A stretch of 64,000 nt of DNA from an uncultured Bacteroidota bacterium (GTDB lineage: Bacteria; Bacteroidota; Bacteroidia; Chitinophagales; Chitinophagaceae), in assembly GCA_903938445.1 (NCBI GenBank), contig CAJADG010000081.1, forward strand, positions 1 to 64,000, read 5' to 3'. Made by a program: the position numbers and the translations under genes. Below, piece after piece: positions 63,333-64,000 of this stretch. The notes under the pieces are model-generated. The model worked only from the letters and a program-made list of their open reading frames with translations, had not been told where the DNA came from and did not search any database. Within the stretch, counting starts at the first letter, position 1, and each line of letters opens with the position of its first letter.

Positions 63333-64000
63333 GTGGAAACGAATAACACCATTCAACAGGAACCTGTTTTTGACATCATCATTGCTGGCGCAGGTTGCGC
63401 TGGCTTATCCTTACTATACGGCCTTATTACTGAAAGTAAATTAAGTCAGTTACGTGTTTTAGTAATTGACAAGGCATTGGAAAAATCAAATGATCGTACT
63501 TGGTGTTTTTGGGAAACTGAAAAAGGTCCCTTTGAATCTATTATTTGTAAGCAATGGGATGCAATAACTGTACATAAAAATTCTTTTTCAAGGCAATTAA
63601 CAACTACGCCCTATACCTATAAAATGATACAGGGGTTGGATTTTTATAATTTTGTAATAATGGAAGCCAAAAAATTTTCGAATATTTTTTGGCAGGAAGC
63701 AGCAATTACAAACATTGAAACATTAAACAACAATGCTATTGTTTATTGGGAAGGAGGTTCAGCAAAAGCTTCAAAAGTATTTTCGAGTATTTTACCCATT
63801 GATTCTTTATATACCATTAGTCAATCAACCAATACAAAACCTTTTTTATGGCAACATTTTAAAGGGTTGCTTGTTGAATTTGAGCAACCTGTTTTTGATG
63901 CTCATATCGCTACTTTAATGGATTTTAATGTTGACCAAAAAGGAGCAACTGCATTTATGTATCTGCTTCCATTGGATAATAAAAAAGCATTGGTAGAATA
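63333..64000 (+). CDS. crtY: Lycopene beta-cyclase (CrtY type), truncated at the window end
   Basis: An open frame runs from the GTG at 63333 through the last base (222 codons visible). The FAD-binding motif DIIIAGAGCAGLSLLYGL follows a short leader, then VLVIDKALEKSNDRTWCFWE, the Trp-Cys-Phe-Trp pattern of CrtY-type lycopene cyclases, and ATLMDFNVDQKG. It would turn lycopene into beta-carotene, the substrate of CrtZ. No ATG exists near the start, and an in-frame TAA (the crtZ stop, 63324-63326) limits it to this GTG, 6 nt after crtZ. The 3' end lies beyond the window. Confidence 0.9.
   Translation, partial: METNNTIQQEPVFDIIIAGAGCAGLSLLYGLITESKLSQLRVLVIDKALEKSNDRTWCFWETEKGPFESIICKQWDAITVHKNSFSRQLTTTPYTYKMIQGLDFYNFVIMEAKKFSNIFWQEAAITNIETLNNNAIVYWEGGSAKASKVFSSILPIDSLYTISQSTNTKPFLWQHFKGLLVEFEQPVFDAHIATLMDFNVDQKGATAFMYLLPLDNKKALVE

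Noticed and set aside
63733-63918. Small 61-aa open frame near the right end
   Set aside because: It lies out of frame within the lycopene cyclase gene, which continues past the window.

Overview
The window looks like a chromosomal segment of a Bacteroidota bacterium, most likely family Chitinophagaceae. The base composition is AT-rich. At least eleven genes carry the Bacteroidota -7 promoter element TAnnTTTG. The gene content includes GldA, GldB and PorT (gliding motility and type IX secretion), BshA (bacillithiol), a fused E1 alpha/beta ketoacid dehydrogenase, menaquinone UbiE/MenG, and a zeaxanthin-type carotenoid operon. I saw no insertion sequence, phage, CRISPR array, tRNA or rRNA. Genes are densely packed and no gene-free stretch exceeds 300 bases.

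Layout. 1-7.6 kb: the end of a POT peptide transporter, acetyl-CoA synthetase, an MHS-type MFS transporter with a small membrane partner, gldA, eno, a DivIC/FtsB protein and nth. 7.7-20.4 kb: a ferredoxin-dependent 2-oxoacid oxidoreductase alpha subunit, a polysaccharide deacetylase, a Bax-inhibitor-like membrane protein, fused E1 dehydrogenase, a dipeptidase, prfA, galE, a two-component system, an MBL hydrolase and pyrD. 20.4-32.6 kb: thiolase, NamZ-like muramidase, nadE, gldB, apaG, isocitrate dehydrogenase, the pyruvate dehydrogenase E2 with two lipoyl domains, a large secreted metalloprotease, and a histone H1-like Lys/Ala protein built from 81-bp tandem repeats. 32.6-44.2 kb: a CoA-binding protein, YifB/ComM, a short MutS-like ATPase, dihydroorotase, porT, ubiE, rsgA, a gamma-carbonic-anhydrase-like protein, an aminotransferase, bshA and an M28 peptidase. 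44.3-52.2 kb: a stand-alone C-terminal half of carbamoyl-phosphate synthase large subunit, umuC/umuD, a Rieske oxygenase, and a TonB-dependent receptor translationally coupled to a secreted SAM hydrolase. 52.3-58.4 kb: an AmgK-RapZ fusion kinase, a MurU-like uridylyltransferase, a NagX-like acyltransferase and rfbBCA. 58.4-64 kb: a CarH-type B12 photoreceptor, an ECF sigma factor, crtI, crtB, idi, crtZ and the start of crtY.

Two groups of genes read as integrated systems. In the last 6 kb, a MerR/B12 regulator has every residue expected of a CarH light sensor. It sits in front of a promoter flanked by two copies of an inverted half-site pair with identical 22-bp spacing, followed by the whole isopentenyl-diphosphate to zeaxanthin pathway; this suggests light- and B12-gated pigment synthesis. 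At 52.3-55.7 kb, a MurNAc/GlcNAc anomeric kinase fused to the RapZ C-terminal (GlcN6P-sensing) domain is followed by MurU and a NagX-like protein, which suggests sensor-linked recycling of cell-wall amino sugars. A NamZ-like muramidase at 21.6 kb could feed it.

Other points that deserve attention: the UmuD homologue has lost both residues of the Ser-Lys autoprotease dyad; carB is split with no N-terminal half nearby; and three genes place the promoter -7 element exactly 4 nt before the ATG, which implies leaderless mRNAs.
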